Assembly: GCA_002684895.1 (NCBI GenBank)
Contig: NYVZ01000004.1
Span: 162,334 to 174,534 of the forward strand
Source of the DNA: Pelagibacteraceae bacterium
GTDB taxonomy: Bacteria > Pseudomonadota > Alphaproteobacteria > Pelagibacterales > Pelagibacteraceae
Reading direction: 5' to 3'
DNA length: 12,201 bases
The notes under the pieces are model-generated. The model did not search any database. It was not told the DNA's origin and saw nothing but the letters and a program-made list of their open reading frames with translations. The position numbers and the translations under genes were made by a program. Of this stretch, positions 6,146-12,201 are shown in pieces (position 1 is the first letter of the stretch; the number at the start of each line of letters is the position of its first letter).

Positions 6146-7390
6146 ATGACACCTTCAGATAAAAAAGTCTCAGTTAACGGAAAAACATATAATTGGCCCA
6201 AAAAAACAAGCGTTATTATTTGTTTAGATGGTAGTGAGCCAGGTCCAAAAGGATATGTTGATACTGCAATTCAAATGGGTTTGATGCCTTTCATGAAATC
6301 AATGATTTCAAAATCTACTTATGAAATCGGTAAATGTGCGATGCCAAGTTTTACAAATGTAAATAATATGTCAATCGTAACTGGTTCAACACCTGATGTT
6401 CATGGCATATGTGGCAACTTTTTTTTAGATCCTGAGCTTGGAACAGAAACATTAATGAATGATGACTCATTTCTTAGAACAAATACGATTTTTGAGGCTT
6501 TTGAGAAAGCCGGCGCAAAAGTTGCAGTAATAACTGCTAAAGATAAATTAAGAAAACTACTTGGAAAAAATCTGAAAAAAGCAATTTGTTTTTCATCAGA
6601 AAAAGCGGACATAGCTAATATGAAAGATAATAGAATTGATAATGTTCTTGATCTTGTAAAGAAACCACTTCCAGAAGTTTACAGCTCAGATTTGTCTGAG
6701 TTCATTTTTGCAGCCGGTGTTGAGATAATTAAAAAAGAAAAAGTTGATTTAATGTATTTATCAACTACGGATTATATACAACATAAATGCGCTCCAGGTA
6801 GCGAGATTGCAAATAATTTTTATCACATGATAGACGGATACCTAAAACAGCTTTATGATTTAGGGTGTGAAATATCTTTTACGGCCGATCATGGTATGAA
6901 AGGTAAGACCAATGAAGATGGATCCTTAAATGTTATTTATCTTCAAGACGAATTAGATAGTAAATTTGGTAAGGATGCATGCAATGTAGTTTGTACGATA
7001 ACAGATCCATACGTTGTTCATCATGGAGCTTTTGGATCTTTCGTAACTATTTATTGTCTGGATAAGTCAAAAATAGAAGAAGTAATGCTTTTTTTAAAAA
7101 CAATTGAAGGTGTAGATTTGGTTTTAAATCATAAAGACAGCGTTGAAACATTGCATCAACCGGAAGATCGAATTGGAGATATTGTTTTTACATCAAATGA
7201 AAAATTTGCAATTGGAAAAAAGAAAACAGATCATGATTTGACTAAATTAAAAGAACCACTCAGAACTCATGGGGGGCGGGGAGAAAGTGATATTCCAATA
7301 TTTGTTTCAAAAAAATTAAACGAAAAATATAAATCAAAGGGTGAATTAAAAAATTACGATATATTTGATTTAGCTTTGAATTATGGATAA
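6146..7390 (+). CDS. phnA: Phosphonoacetate hydrolase
   Basis: A 414-residue enzyme of the alkaline phosphatase / nucleotide pyrophosphatase superfamily that hydrolyses phosphonoacetate to acetate and phosphate with two zinc ions. The expected ligands are all present: D28 in ICLDGSEPG, the nucleophile Thr70 in MPSFTNVNN, D209 and H213 in TTDYIQH, D248 and H249 in TADHG, and H375 in THGGRGE. The MPSFTN-x-NN-x-SIVTG and VHGICGNFF segments are specific to PhnA within the superfamily. It should not be confused with the small E. coli protein also named PhnA. The length is normal. AGGAG at 6126-6130 lies 15 bases before the ATG, rather far, but the N-terminus matches the family and no better start is in frame. 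It is separated from the PiT gene by 37 bases and overlaps phnY by eight. Confidence 0.93.
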   Translation: MTPSDKKVSVNGKTYNWPKKTSVIICLDGSEPGPKGYVDTAIQMGLMPFMKSMISKSTYEIGKCAMPSFTNVNNMSIVTGSTPDVHGICGNFFLDPELGTETLMNDDSFLRTNTIFEAFEKAGAKVAVITAKDKLRKLLGKNLKKAICFSSEKADIANMKDNRIDNVLDLVKKPLPEVYSSDLSEFIFAAGVEIIKKEKVDLMYLSTTDYIQHKCAPGSEIANNFYHMIDGYLKQLYDLGCEISFTADHGMKGKTNEDGSLNVIYLQDELDSKFGKDACNVVCTITDPYVVHHGAFGSFVTIYCLDKSKIEEVMLFLKTIEGVDLVLNHKDSVETLHQPEDRIGDIVFTSNEKFAIGKKKTDHDLTKLKEPLRTHGGRGESDIPIFVSKKLNEKYKSKGELKNYDIFDLALNYG

Positions 7391-8825
7391 AAATATTTTT
7401 AAAGTTAAAGGTACTTACGTCAATGGTGAATGGTTTAATTCAAAAGATCGTTATGACGTATTTAATCCAGCTAATGGTGAAAAATTATCTGATGTTCCAA
7501 TTTCAGACAAAAAAGAATTAGAACTAGCGGTTGAGTCTGCAAAGAAAGCTCAATTAACTTGGGCAAAAACTTCTCTAATTGAAAGAGCAGCCACTCTTGA
7601 AAAACTTGCAAAGAAAATTTTGGAGAAAGAGGAAGAGTTTGCATTGATAGATTCTTATGACTCTGGCAATGCCATAACTGGAATGAGAAAAGACGTTAAG
7701 GAAACTGTAAATAATATAAGATATTTTTGTGGGTTAGTGAGAGAAGTAAAAGGGGAAACATTTTCAATGGAAAAAAATCATTTAAATTTTACAAGGTATC
7801 AACCTTACGGTGTTGTTCTTAAAATTAACCCGTTTAATCATCCATTTAGATTTTGTGTTGAAAAAATTGCAGCTCCATTATTAATGGGCAATTCTTTAAT
7901 TATAAAAAATTCTGAGCAAGCTCCAATTTCCTCTTTAAGGTTTTGTGAACTTCTAGAAGGTATATTTCCAAAGGGACTAATTAATGTAGTTACAGGTGGA
8001 CCTGAAAATGGAAAATATTTAGTTGAACATCCGGATATTAAAAGAATAGCAGTTATTGGTTCAGTGAACACAGGAATTGCTATAGCCAAAGGCGCCGCTC
8101 CATTACTCAAGAATGTATCTTTGGAACTAGGAGGCAAAAATCCAATTATTGTTTTTGATGATGCAGATCCTGATTTTGCCGCAGGTTTAGCAATAAAAGG
8201 AATGAATTTAAGTAGACAAGGCCAGTCATGTAGTTCCACATCACGGGTTTTAGTTAATAAGAAAGTTAAAGACAAATTTCTCAAGTCATTAGTGGAAAAA
8301 GCCAAGACTATACCAATTGGATTACCTTGGATTGAAACTAATGAAATAGGTCCGATAGTATCAAAAAAACAATTTGAGGGTGTGATGAGTTATATCAAAT
8401 CAGGTGTCGATCAAGGCGCAAAGCTACTCTTAGGAGGGGATCAAAATAAATCTGACGAACTTAAAAATGGTTTTTTTATTAATCCAACTATTTTTTGTGA
8501 TGTAAAGCCTGATATGAAAATTGCCAAAGAAGAAATTTTTGGTCCAGTTATTTCAGTTATCGACTGGGATGATTATAACGAAATGGTTAAGATTGCTAAC
8601 TCTACGCAATATGGTTTAACAACTATGATTGTTACAAATTCATTGTCAAATGCCATGAAAACTGCAGAGGATGCAGAAGTTGGATATGTGTGGGTGAATA
8701 CTGCTGGACGTTATTCTGGTGCTCCGTATGGAGGATGGAAATTAAGCGGTATAGGCGTTGAAGAATGCTTTGATGAAATGAAGGGTTATGCACGTCTTAA
8801 AAACATAAATATGAAATGGCACTAA
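7383..8825 (+). CDS. phnY: Phosphonoacetaldehyde dehydrogenase
   Basis: A 480-residue aldehyde dehydrogenase superfamily enzyme that oxidises phosphonoacetaldehyde to phosphonoacetate with NAD(P)+. Visible family features are NPFNHPF around N152 (oxyanion site), the nucleotide-binding GSVNTG (226-231), general base E248 in LELGGKNP, and nucleophile C283 in GQSCSSTSR, a form of the motif close to that of PhnY enzymes. EIFGPV lies further on, where the cofactor-contacting Glu is expected. ALDH paralogues are hard to tell apart by motif alone. The assignment as PhnY rests on the SCSSTSR loop plus the eight-base overlap with phnA, since phnA and phnY encode consecutive steps in known operons. The transaminase PhnW that normally feeds PhnY is missing from the window. 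Confidence 0.88.
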   Translation: MDKNIFKVKGTYVNGEWFNSKDRYDVFNPANGEKLSDVPISDKKELELAVESAKKAQLTWAKTSLIERAATLEKLAKKILEKEEEFALIDSYDSGNAITGMRKDVKETVNNIRYFCGLVREVKGETFSMEKNHLNFTRYQPYGVVLKINPFNHPFRFCVEKIAAPLLMGNSLIIKNSEQAPISSLRFCELLEGIFPKGLINVVTGGPENGKYLVEHPDIKRIAVIGSVNTGIAIAKGAAPLLKNVSLELGGKNPIIVFDDADPDFAAGLAIKGMNLSRQGQSCSSTSRVLVNKKVKDKFLKSLVEKAKTIPIGLPWIETNEIGPIVSKKQFEGVMSYIKSGVDQGAKLLLGGDQNKSDELKNGFFINPTIFCDVKPDMKIAKEEIFGPVISVIDWDDYNEMVKIANSTQYGLTTMIVTNSLSNAMKTAEDAEVGYVWVNTAGRYSGAPYGGWKLSGIGVEECFDEMKGYARLKNINMKWH

Positions 8826-9941
8826 ATGTTTAAATATCAAAATCCTTCAAATATAATTTTTGAAACTGGAATTTTAGAAAATCACAAAAAATTAAAGGAT
8901 CTTATCGGAGATGGTGATTATTGTATTTTCACTTATTCAGACGATGTATTCAAACAATATACAAATCAAATAATTAAAGCTTTAGGCGAACCTAAACTAA
9001 TTGTAAATAATATTTTACCCAATCCTGACTATAAGAATTTAAAAGAAATATGCAAATCATTCACGGAAAAGTGCAAAGGTATTAAATTCGCTATCGCATT
9101 AGGTGGTGGATCTGTAATTGATACAGCTAAATTTTTGGTTTTAGGAAAGGGTAATTTTGAAAATACTGTTAACTATTTAGAAAAGAGAACTAAAGATTTC
9201 GAACCCACAGATATTGATCTCATTTCAATACCTACTACTGCAGGTACTGGAAGTGAACTGACATGTTGGGCTACAATTTGGGATGAAGAAAATCAAAAAA
9301 AGCATTCTTTAATTCACCCAAGTCTTTTTTCAAAACTATCAATTTTTGATAGCAAATTGACTTTATCATTACCAAAAAAAATAACGATTGAAACATCTTT
9401 AGATGCTATGTCCCACTCTTTTGAGAGTATATGGAATGTAAATTCTAATCCAGTTTCAAATATTCATGCAATAAATTCTATAAATTTAATATTAAAAAAT
9501 TTACCAAAATTAATTAATAATTTAGGTGACATTAATTTAAGGGAAGAAATCATGCGAGCATCAATGTTCGCAGGTCTAGCATTTTCAAACACTAAAACAG
9601 CTATATCGCACTCAATTTCATATCCTATAACTTTGAAGTATAAAGTGCCCCATGGTATTGCTTGCTCATTTACACTGCCAATCATTCTAAAATCAGTTCA
9701 GGGGCTTGACCAAACTTGTGATAAGAATTTAAAAGAGTTATTCCCAAATTTTGAAAATGCCCCAAAAGAATTAGAAAATTTTTTTACAAGTTTAAAAGTA
9801 TCTACGAATTTCAAGGATTATATAGGAAATGCTAACGATTGGGATTTAATCGTTAAGGATGCTTTCAGTGGCGAAAGAGGAAAAAACTTTATAGGAAATT
9901 ATAAAAAAGTTTTAGAGGCACAGGAATATCTAGGATATTAG
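8826..9941 (+). CDS. Iron-containing alcohol dehydrogenase, phosphonate-associated (candidate 2-hydroxyethylphosphonate dehydrogenase)
   Basis: A 371-residue group III (iron-dependent) alcohol dehydrogenase. The nucleotide loop GGGSVIDTAK is at 93-102 and PTTAGTGSE at 136-144. The four metal ligands are complete: D193 and H197 in LDAMSH, H262, and H276 in VPHG, with the family spacing of 4 and 14 residues. It starts directly after the phnY stop (no gap), so it is translated with the phosphonate enzymes. A group of Fe-ADHs associated with phosphonate operons is recognised, and relatives in antibiotic and 2-hydroxyethylphosphonate biosynthesis reduce phosphonoacetaldehyde. In a catabolic operon lacking PhnW I infer the reverse reaction: oxidation of 2-hydroxyethylphosphonate (or a similar alcohol) to phosphonoacetaldehyde for PhnY. 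The family call is firm; the substrate is inference. Confidence 0.85.
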   Translation: MFKYQNPSNIIFETGILENHKKLKDLIGDGDYCIFTYSDDVFKQYTNQIIKALGEPKLIVNNILPNPDYKNLKEICKSFTEKCKGIKFAIALGGGSVIDTAKFLVLGKGNFENTVNYLEKRTKDFEPTDIDLISIPTTAGTGSELTCWATIWDEENQKKHSLIHPSLFSKLSIFDSKLTLSLPKKITIETSLDAMSHSFESIWNVNSNPVSNIHAINSINLILKNLPKLINNLGDINLREEIMRASMFAGLAFSNTKTAISHSISYPITLKYKVPHGIACSFTLPIILKSVQGLDQTCDKNLKELFPNFENAPKELENFFTSLKVSTNFKDYIGNANDWDLIVKDAFSGERGKNFIGNYKKVLEAQEYLGY

Positions 9942-9942
9942 A

Positions 9943-10788
9943 TTGGATAATATTCTATTTATAGCCATTCTTACGGGTGCGGTAGGTCATGTCACTTGGA
10001 ATATTCTTCTCAAGAAATCTCAGGATAAGATAAAATTTACCAGAGCCTTTACTCTCATTGGAAGTTTTTTAATGTTTCCAATATTATTTTACATAGAGCC
10101 CCTGCCAAGAGTGGTGTGGCCATTCTTTTTAACGACAATTTTTATTCATGTGTTTTATAAAATATACCTATGCAAAGTTTATGATTACTCGGGTATATCT
10201 TATGGATACCCAATAGCGAGAGGATTACCCTCTTTAATTTTATTAGCTTTAACACCAATATTATTTGATGAGAGTCTTAGCTTTAGTAATCAGCTATCTA
10301 TAATTATAATTTCTTTAGGAATATTATTGTTAGTTTTTTCTGAAGGGAATTTTAAAAAAATTAATATTAAAGGGTTAATATATAGTTTATTAGTTGCTGC
10401 CATCATTGTTGCATATTCTACTATAGATGCGAAGGGAGCAAGGTTATCTAATGCTTTTACTTATTTAATATATTATTTTGCTTTAGACGGTTTTATATTT
10501 AATTTAATTTCTTATTTTATCTTTAAAAAACATCAATTAAGTTTTATTTATTTTAAAAAAAATTTTACAAGTATTCTTGCAGCCGCTTCGTGTAGCATCT
10601 ATTCTTATATACCCGCAGTATACGGCTTTACCGTTGGTAAAATTGCTGTTATTGCAGCTTTAAGAGAGGTGAGTATTTTGTTCGCGTCAATTTATGGAGT
10701 GTTTATCCTTAAAGAGAAGGGTGGTTCCTTGGCTTTAATTTCTGCGATGTTGATATTATCGGGATGCATTGTTATTAAGATATTTTAA
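9943..10788 (+). CDS. DMT/EamA-type membrane protein, phosphonate-operon associated
   Basis: A 281-residue polytopic protein of the drug/metabolite transporter superfamily with about ten hydrophobic segments in two halves. The second half ends with the typical IAALREVSILFASIYGVFILKEKG. The start is TTG one base after the alcohol dehydrogenase stop, supported by AGGA at 9932-9935 seven bases upstream. Length and context fit the EamA-like family annotated as a putative membrane protein associated with phosphonate utilisation, whose substrate is unknown. Because it is last in the tightly coupled run, it probably moves a substrate or product of the pathway, such as a phosphonate, acetate or another by-product. 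Which one, and in which direction, cannot be read from the sequence. Confidence 0.82.
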   Translation: MDNILFIAILTGAVGHVTWNILLKKSQDKIKFTRAFTLIGSFLMFPILFYIEPLPRVVWPFFLTTIFIHVFYKIYLCKVYDYSGISYGYPIARGLPSLILLALTPILFDESLSFSNQLSIIIISLGILLLVFSEGNFKKINIKGLIYSLLVAAIIVAYSTIDAKGARLSNAFTYLIYYFALDGFIFNLISYFIFKKHQLSFIYFKKNFTSILAAASCSIYSYIPAVYGFTVGKIAVIAALREVSILFASIYGVFILKEKGGSLALISAMLILSGCIVIKIF

Positions 10789-10789
10789 A

Positions 10790-11269
10790 ATGCCAAAGTA
10801 TTACAGAAAAAAATCTGGAATTAACAATTGGGGTTTATTTGCTGCTAAAAATTTTCAAAAAGGGGAAAGGGTAATTGAATACAAAGGTAAGAAGTATACC
10901 CATAAGGAAGTTGAAGATGACGAACGTTTCGATAATTCAAAAGCAATTTATTTATTTACATTAAACAAAAAAACTGTTCTTGATGGGACTATCAAATCTA
11001 ATACTGCAAAATATATAAATCACTCATGCGATCCAAATTGTGAAGTAGATATTATTAAAGGAAAAATTTGGATCATTGCTGAAAAAGATATTAAAAAAAA
11101 CGATGAGCTTTCTTATGATTACGGTTTCGGTTATGATGAAGATTACAAGCAGTTTCCATGTAAATGTGGTTCAAAAATATGCTGTGGTTATATTGTTAGA
11201 GATGACCAACGTTGGCGTATTAATCGTAAATTTGCTAAAACAAAAAAGGCTAGGATTAAGCGCGTTTAA
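10790..11269 (+). CDS. SET-domain protein with post-SET zinc motif (protein lysine methyltransferase family)
   Basis: A 159-residue stand-alone SET protein, expected to transfer a methyl group from S-adenosylmethionine to a lysine. The cofactor loop NNWGLFA is at 12-18, NHSCDPNC at 77-84 and YDYG at 109-112 with the catalytic-type tyrosine. A post-SET cluster CKCGSKIC (C124, C126, C131) together with C80 can hold one zinc. The C-terminus is very basic (KTKKARIKRV). It starts one base after the EamA gene; a TTG at 10769 would add seven residues but overlap that gene, so I prefer the ATG. Its tail overlaps convergent gcrA by 14 bp. The bacterial target is unknown; ribosomal or other basic proteins are possible. 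It is probably a core gene at the island border rather than part of phosphonate use. Confidence 0.85.
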   Translation: MPKYYRKKSGINNWGLFAAKNFQKGERVIEYKGKKYTHKEVEDDERFDNSKAIYLFTLNKKTVLDGTIKSNTAKYINHSCDPNCEVDIIKGKIWIIAEKDIKKNDELSYDYGFGYDEDYKQFPCKCGSKICCGYIVRDDQRWRINRKFAKTKKARIKRV

Positions 11270-11278
11270 CTTTTTTTT
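11256..11278 (+). terminator. Weak possible terminator at the end of the SET gene
   Basis: TTAAG (11256-11260), loop CGCG and TTTAA (11265-11269) can form a five-pair stem including one G-U pair, followed by C and eight T (11271-11278). The stem overlaps both stop codons of the convergent SET and gcrA genes. The T-run suits plus-strand transcripts coming through from the operon. The short stem makes this only a candidate. Confidence 0.35.
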
Positions 11279-11765
11279 GAATAAAGTTTTGAGTTTGATC
11301 AATATTTTTTTGAGGTTCATCACCTTTTTGACCACGCGGTTGATAAGCGTGCAATACATGTAGTTTGCAGTAAATTCTTTCATCCATTGGCAATCTTCCA
11401 CAGAAATAAAAATCTTTTTCATCAGGATGACCGATTGGCCATCTGCAAGTTTTATCAGTTAAATTTTCAAGAGAAGTTGGGTTTTCAGGTTCAAAATTTT
11501 TCTCAATTACAATGGCTCTTAAACCTTTTGGTCTTCTAATTCTTCGTTGAAAGTTATTTTTCTTTTGTTGATATTGGTTATTATTAATTTTTGGAGACGA
11601 AATCATTCTCGATTGTGTTCTACCTGCAAGATTTAATCTATGGGCTTTTCCGATTACTGCATTTCTTGAAATATCATCACCTAGTATTCTAGCTATTTGA
11701 CTGGCTGTGTGGCCTTCAGCCCATAATTTTTTTAACTTATCAGTTTTTTCATTTGTCCAAGACAT
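11256..11765 (-). CDS. gcrA: GcrA cell cycle regulator
   Basis: A 169-residue cytoplasmic transcription regulator. In Caulobacter GcrA works with sigma70 RNA polymerase at promoters carrying CcrM-methylated GANTC sites. The N-terminal DNA-binding helix-turn-helix MSWTNEKTDKLKKLWAEG-HTASQIARILG-x5-RNAVIGKAHRLNLAGR (about 1-49) is nearly diagnostic. The C-terminal module K-T-C-R-W-P-I-G-H-P-x5-FYFCG-R-L-P ... YC-x-LH-x3-AYQP (about 113-150) is the polymerase-binding part with its conserved Cys and His residues. A basic, low-complexity linker joins them. The ATG at 11765-11763 has no good ribosome site. Gene content elsewhere says nothing on CcrM. The 3' end overlaps the SET gene by 14 bp, tail to tail. 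Confidence 0.95.
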   Translation of the reverse strand: MSWTNEKTDKLKKLWAEGHTASQIARILGDDISRNAVIGKAHRLNLAGRTQSRMISSPKINNNQYQQKKNNFQRRIRRPKGLRAIVIEKNFEPENPTSLENLTDKTCRWPIGHPDEKDFYFCGRLPMDERIYCKLHVLHAYQPRGQKGDEPQKNIDQTQNFIQKKVKRA

Positions 11766-11917
11766 ATTTACTTATAATAACCATATTTTGCATATACAAT
11801 TATATTGAACACAATATGTTGATTAAAAAACTGGCCAAAAACTGCAAAATATAAAGAAATCCTTATATATCCACATTTTTTAACCTTTTTTTTAAATTAA
11901 CTGTTAATGAGAAACTT
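11766..11917. promoter_or_regulatory. Divergent spacer between gcrA and an ABC-2 permease gene
   Basis: This 152-bp very AT-rich spacer must hold promoters for both genes. It contains an inverted repeat ATATTG-AACA-CAATAT (11802-11817) and two copies of AAAAACTG (within 11826-11844). I see no GANTC site here, so no sign of GcrA/CcrM self-control. No promoter pair has convincing spacing in either direction, and no small gene is evident. Confidence 0.35.
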
Positions 11918-12201
11918 ATGAGTACCGCAGAACATAAATATAAAATTGGTGTAAGAAGATTTGGTTCAATAAACTGGATTGGCTTTTACACACTGTATTT
12001 TAAAGAAGTTCAAAGGTTTTTAGTTGTTTGGATTCAAACGATTGTCTCACCAATAGTGACGATGCTTTTATTTTTAACTGTATTTAGCTTAGCTATCGGG
12101 TCTGATAGGTCTGATGTTTTAGGATATAAATTTACTACATTTTTAGTACCTGGATTGATTGCAATGCAAATAATGCAAAATGCTTTTGCTAATACATCAT
12201 C
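11918..12201 (+). CDS. ABC-2 type transporter permease, N-terminal part (3' truncated)
   Basis: The frame is open from the ATG at 11918 to the window edge (94 codons plus two bases). The product starts MSTAEHKYKIGVRRFG, followed by GFYTLYFKEVQRFL, the amphipathic entry helix usual in ABC-2 permeases, then a membrane segment with W-I-Q-T-I-V-S-P-I-V-T-M-L-L-F-L-T-V-F and the short outer loop G-S-D-R-S-D. L-V-P-G-L-I-A-M-Q-I-M-Q-N-A-F begins the second membrane segment; this P-G-L hallmark is typical of exporters for polysaccharides, lipids or drugs. The matching ATPase gene is not in the window. The ATG has only a weak GAGAAA upstream. It is divergent from gcrA and not connected with the phosphonate operon. 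Confidence 0.85.
   Translation, partial: MSTAEHKYKIGVRRFGSINWIGFYTLYFKEVQRFLVVWIQTIVSPIVTMLLFLTVFSLAIGSDRSDVLGYKFTTFLVPGLIAMQIMQNAFANTS

Noticed and set aside
7838..8305. 155-codon open frame antisense to phnY, and other open frames opposite phnD, phnC, phnE and phnA
   Set aside because: They lie fully inside well-supported genes, have no recognisable domains or ribosome sites, and are explained by codon bias of the true frames.
10769..10789. TTG start for the SET gene
   Set aside because: It would overlap the preceding gene by 20 bases without a ribosome site; the ATG one base after that gene's stop is simpler.
11076..11363. Plus-strand open frame overlapping the SET and gcrA genes
   Set aside because: It is out of frame with the SET gene and antisense to gcrA, both of which have clear family motifs over the same bases.
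1..12201. CRISPR arrays, tRNA or rRNA genes, insertion sequences, prophage or defence genes
   Set aside because: No spaced repeats, RNA-gene signatures, transposase or integrase motifs were found on reading both strands.

Overview
The window is strongly AT-rich, tightly packed (most neighbouring genes are 0 to 40 bases apart or overlap) and carries gcrA, a cell-cycle regulator gene restricted to Alphaproteobacteria. This fits a streamlined marine alphaproteobacterium of the SAR11 (Pelagibacterales) type. That placement rests on base composition, compactness and gene families, not on a database search.

Layout. Bases 1-204 are the 3' end of a membrane protein gene, probably a PiT-family phosphate permease. 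It converges with an MBL-fold (PhnP-like) hydrolase gene on the minus strand (206-967). A 129-bp divergent spacer follows. From 1097 to about 10788 there is one uninterrupted plus-strand gene run that reads as a complete phosphonate utilisation operon: phnD (binding protein), phnC (ATPase), two different phnE permeases, a DUF47/PhoU-like gene, a PiT phosphate permease gene, phnA (phosphonoacetate hydrolase), phnY (phosphonoacetaldehyde dehydrogenase), an iron-dependent alcohol dehydrogenase gene and a DMT/EamA membrane protein gene. A small SET-domain gene sits one base behind the last of these. Its 3' end overlaps the convergent gcrA gene by 14 bp. A divergent ABC-2 permease gene starts at 11918 and is cut by the window edge.

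How the genes may work together. PhnCDE brings a phosphonate into the cytoplasm. PhnY oxidises phosphonoacetaldehyde to phosphonoacetate, and PhnA splits the C-P bond to give acetate and phosphate. The usual entry enzyme, the 2-aminoethylphosphonate transaminase PhnW, is absent, as are PhnX, PhnZ and C-P lyase. An iron alcohol dehydrogenase with a complete metal site occupies that place. The simplest reading is that the alcohol dehydrogenase oxidises 2-hydroxyethylphosphonate (or a similar hydroxyalkylphosphonate) to phosphonoacetaldehyde, giving a three-enzyme route that uses a phosphonate for carbon as well as phosphorus. The DUF47-PiT pair inside the operon would handle the released phosphate. 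This pathway is an inference from gene content and is the main candidate for an undescribed system here.

Regulation. The only long spacer before the operon has a plausible sigma70-type promoter, a small inverted repeat near the expected transcript start and a strong ribosome binding site for phnD. I see no recognisable Pho box and no dedicated regulator gene. A strong hairpin between phnD and phnC probably raises binding-protein output relative to the rest of the operon. I found no tRNA, rRNA, CRISPR array, insertion sequence or phage gene.
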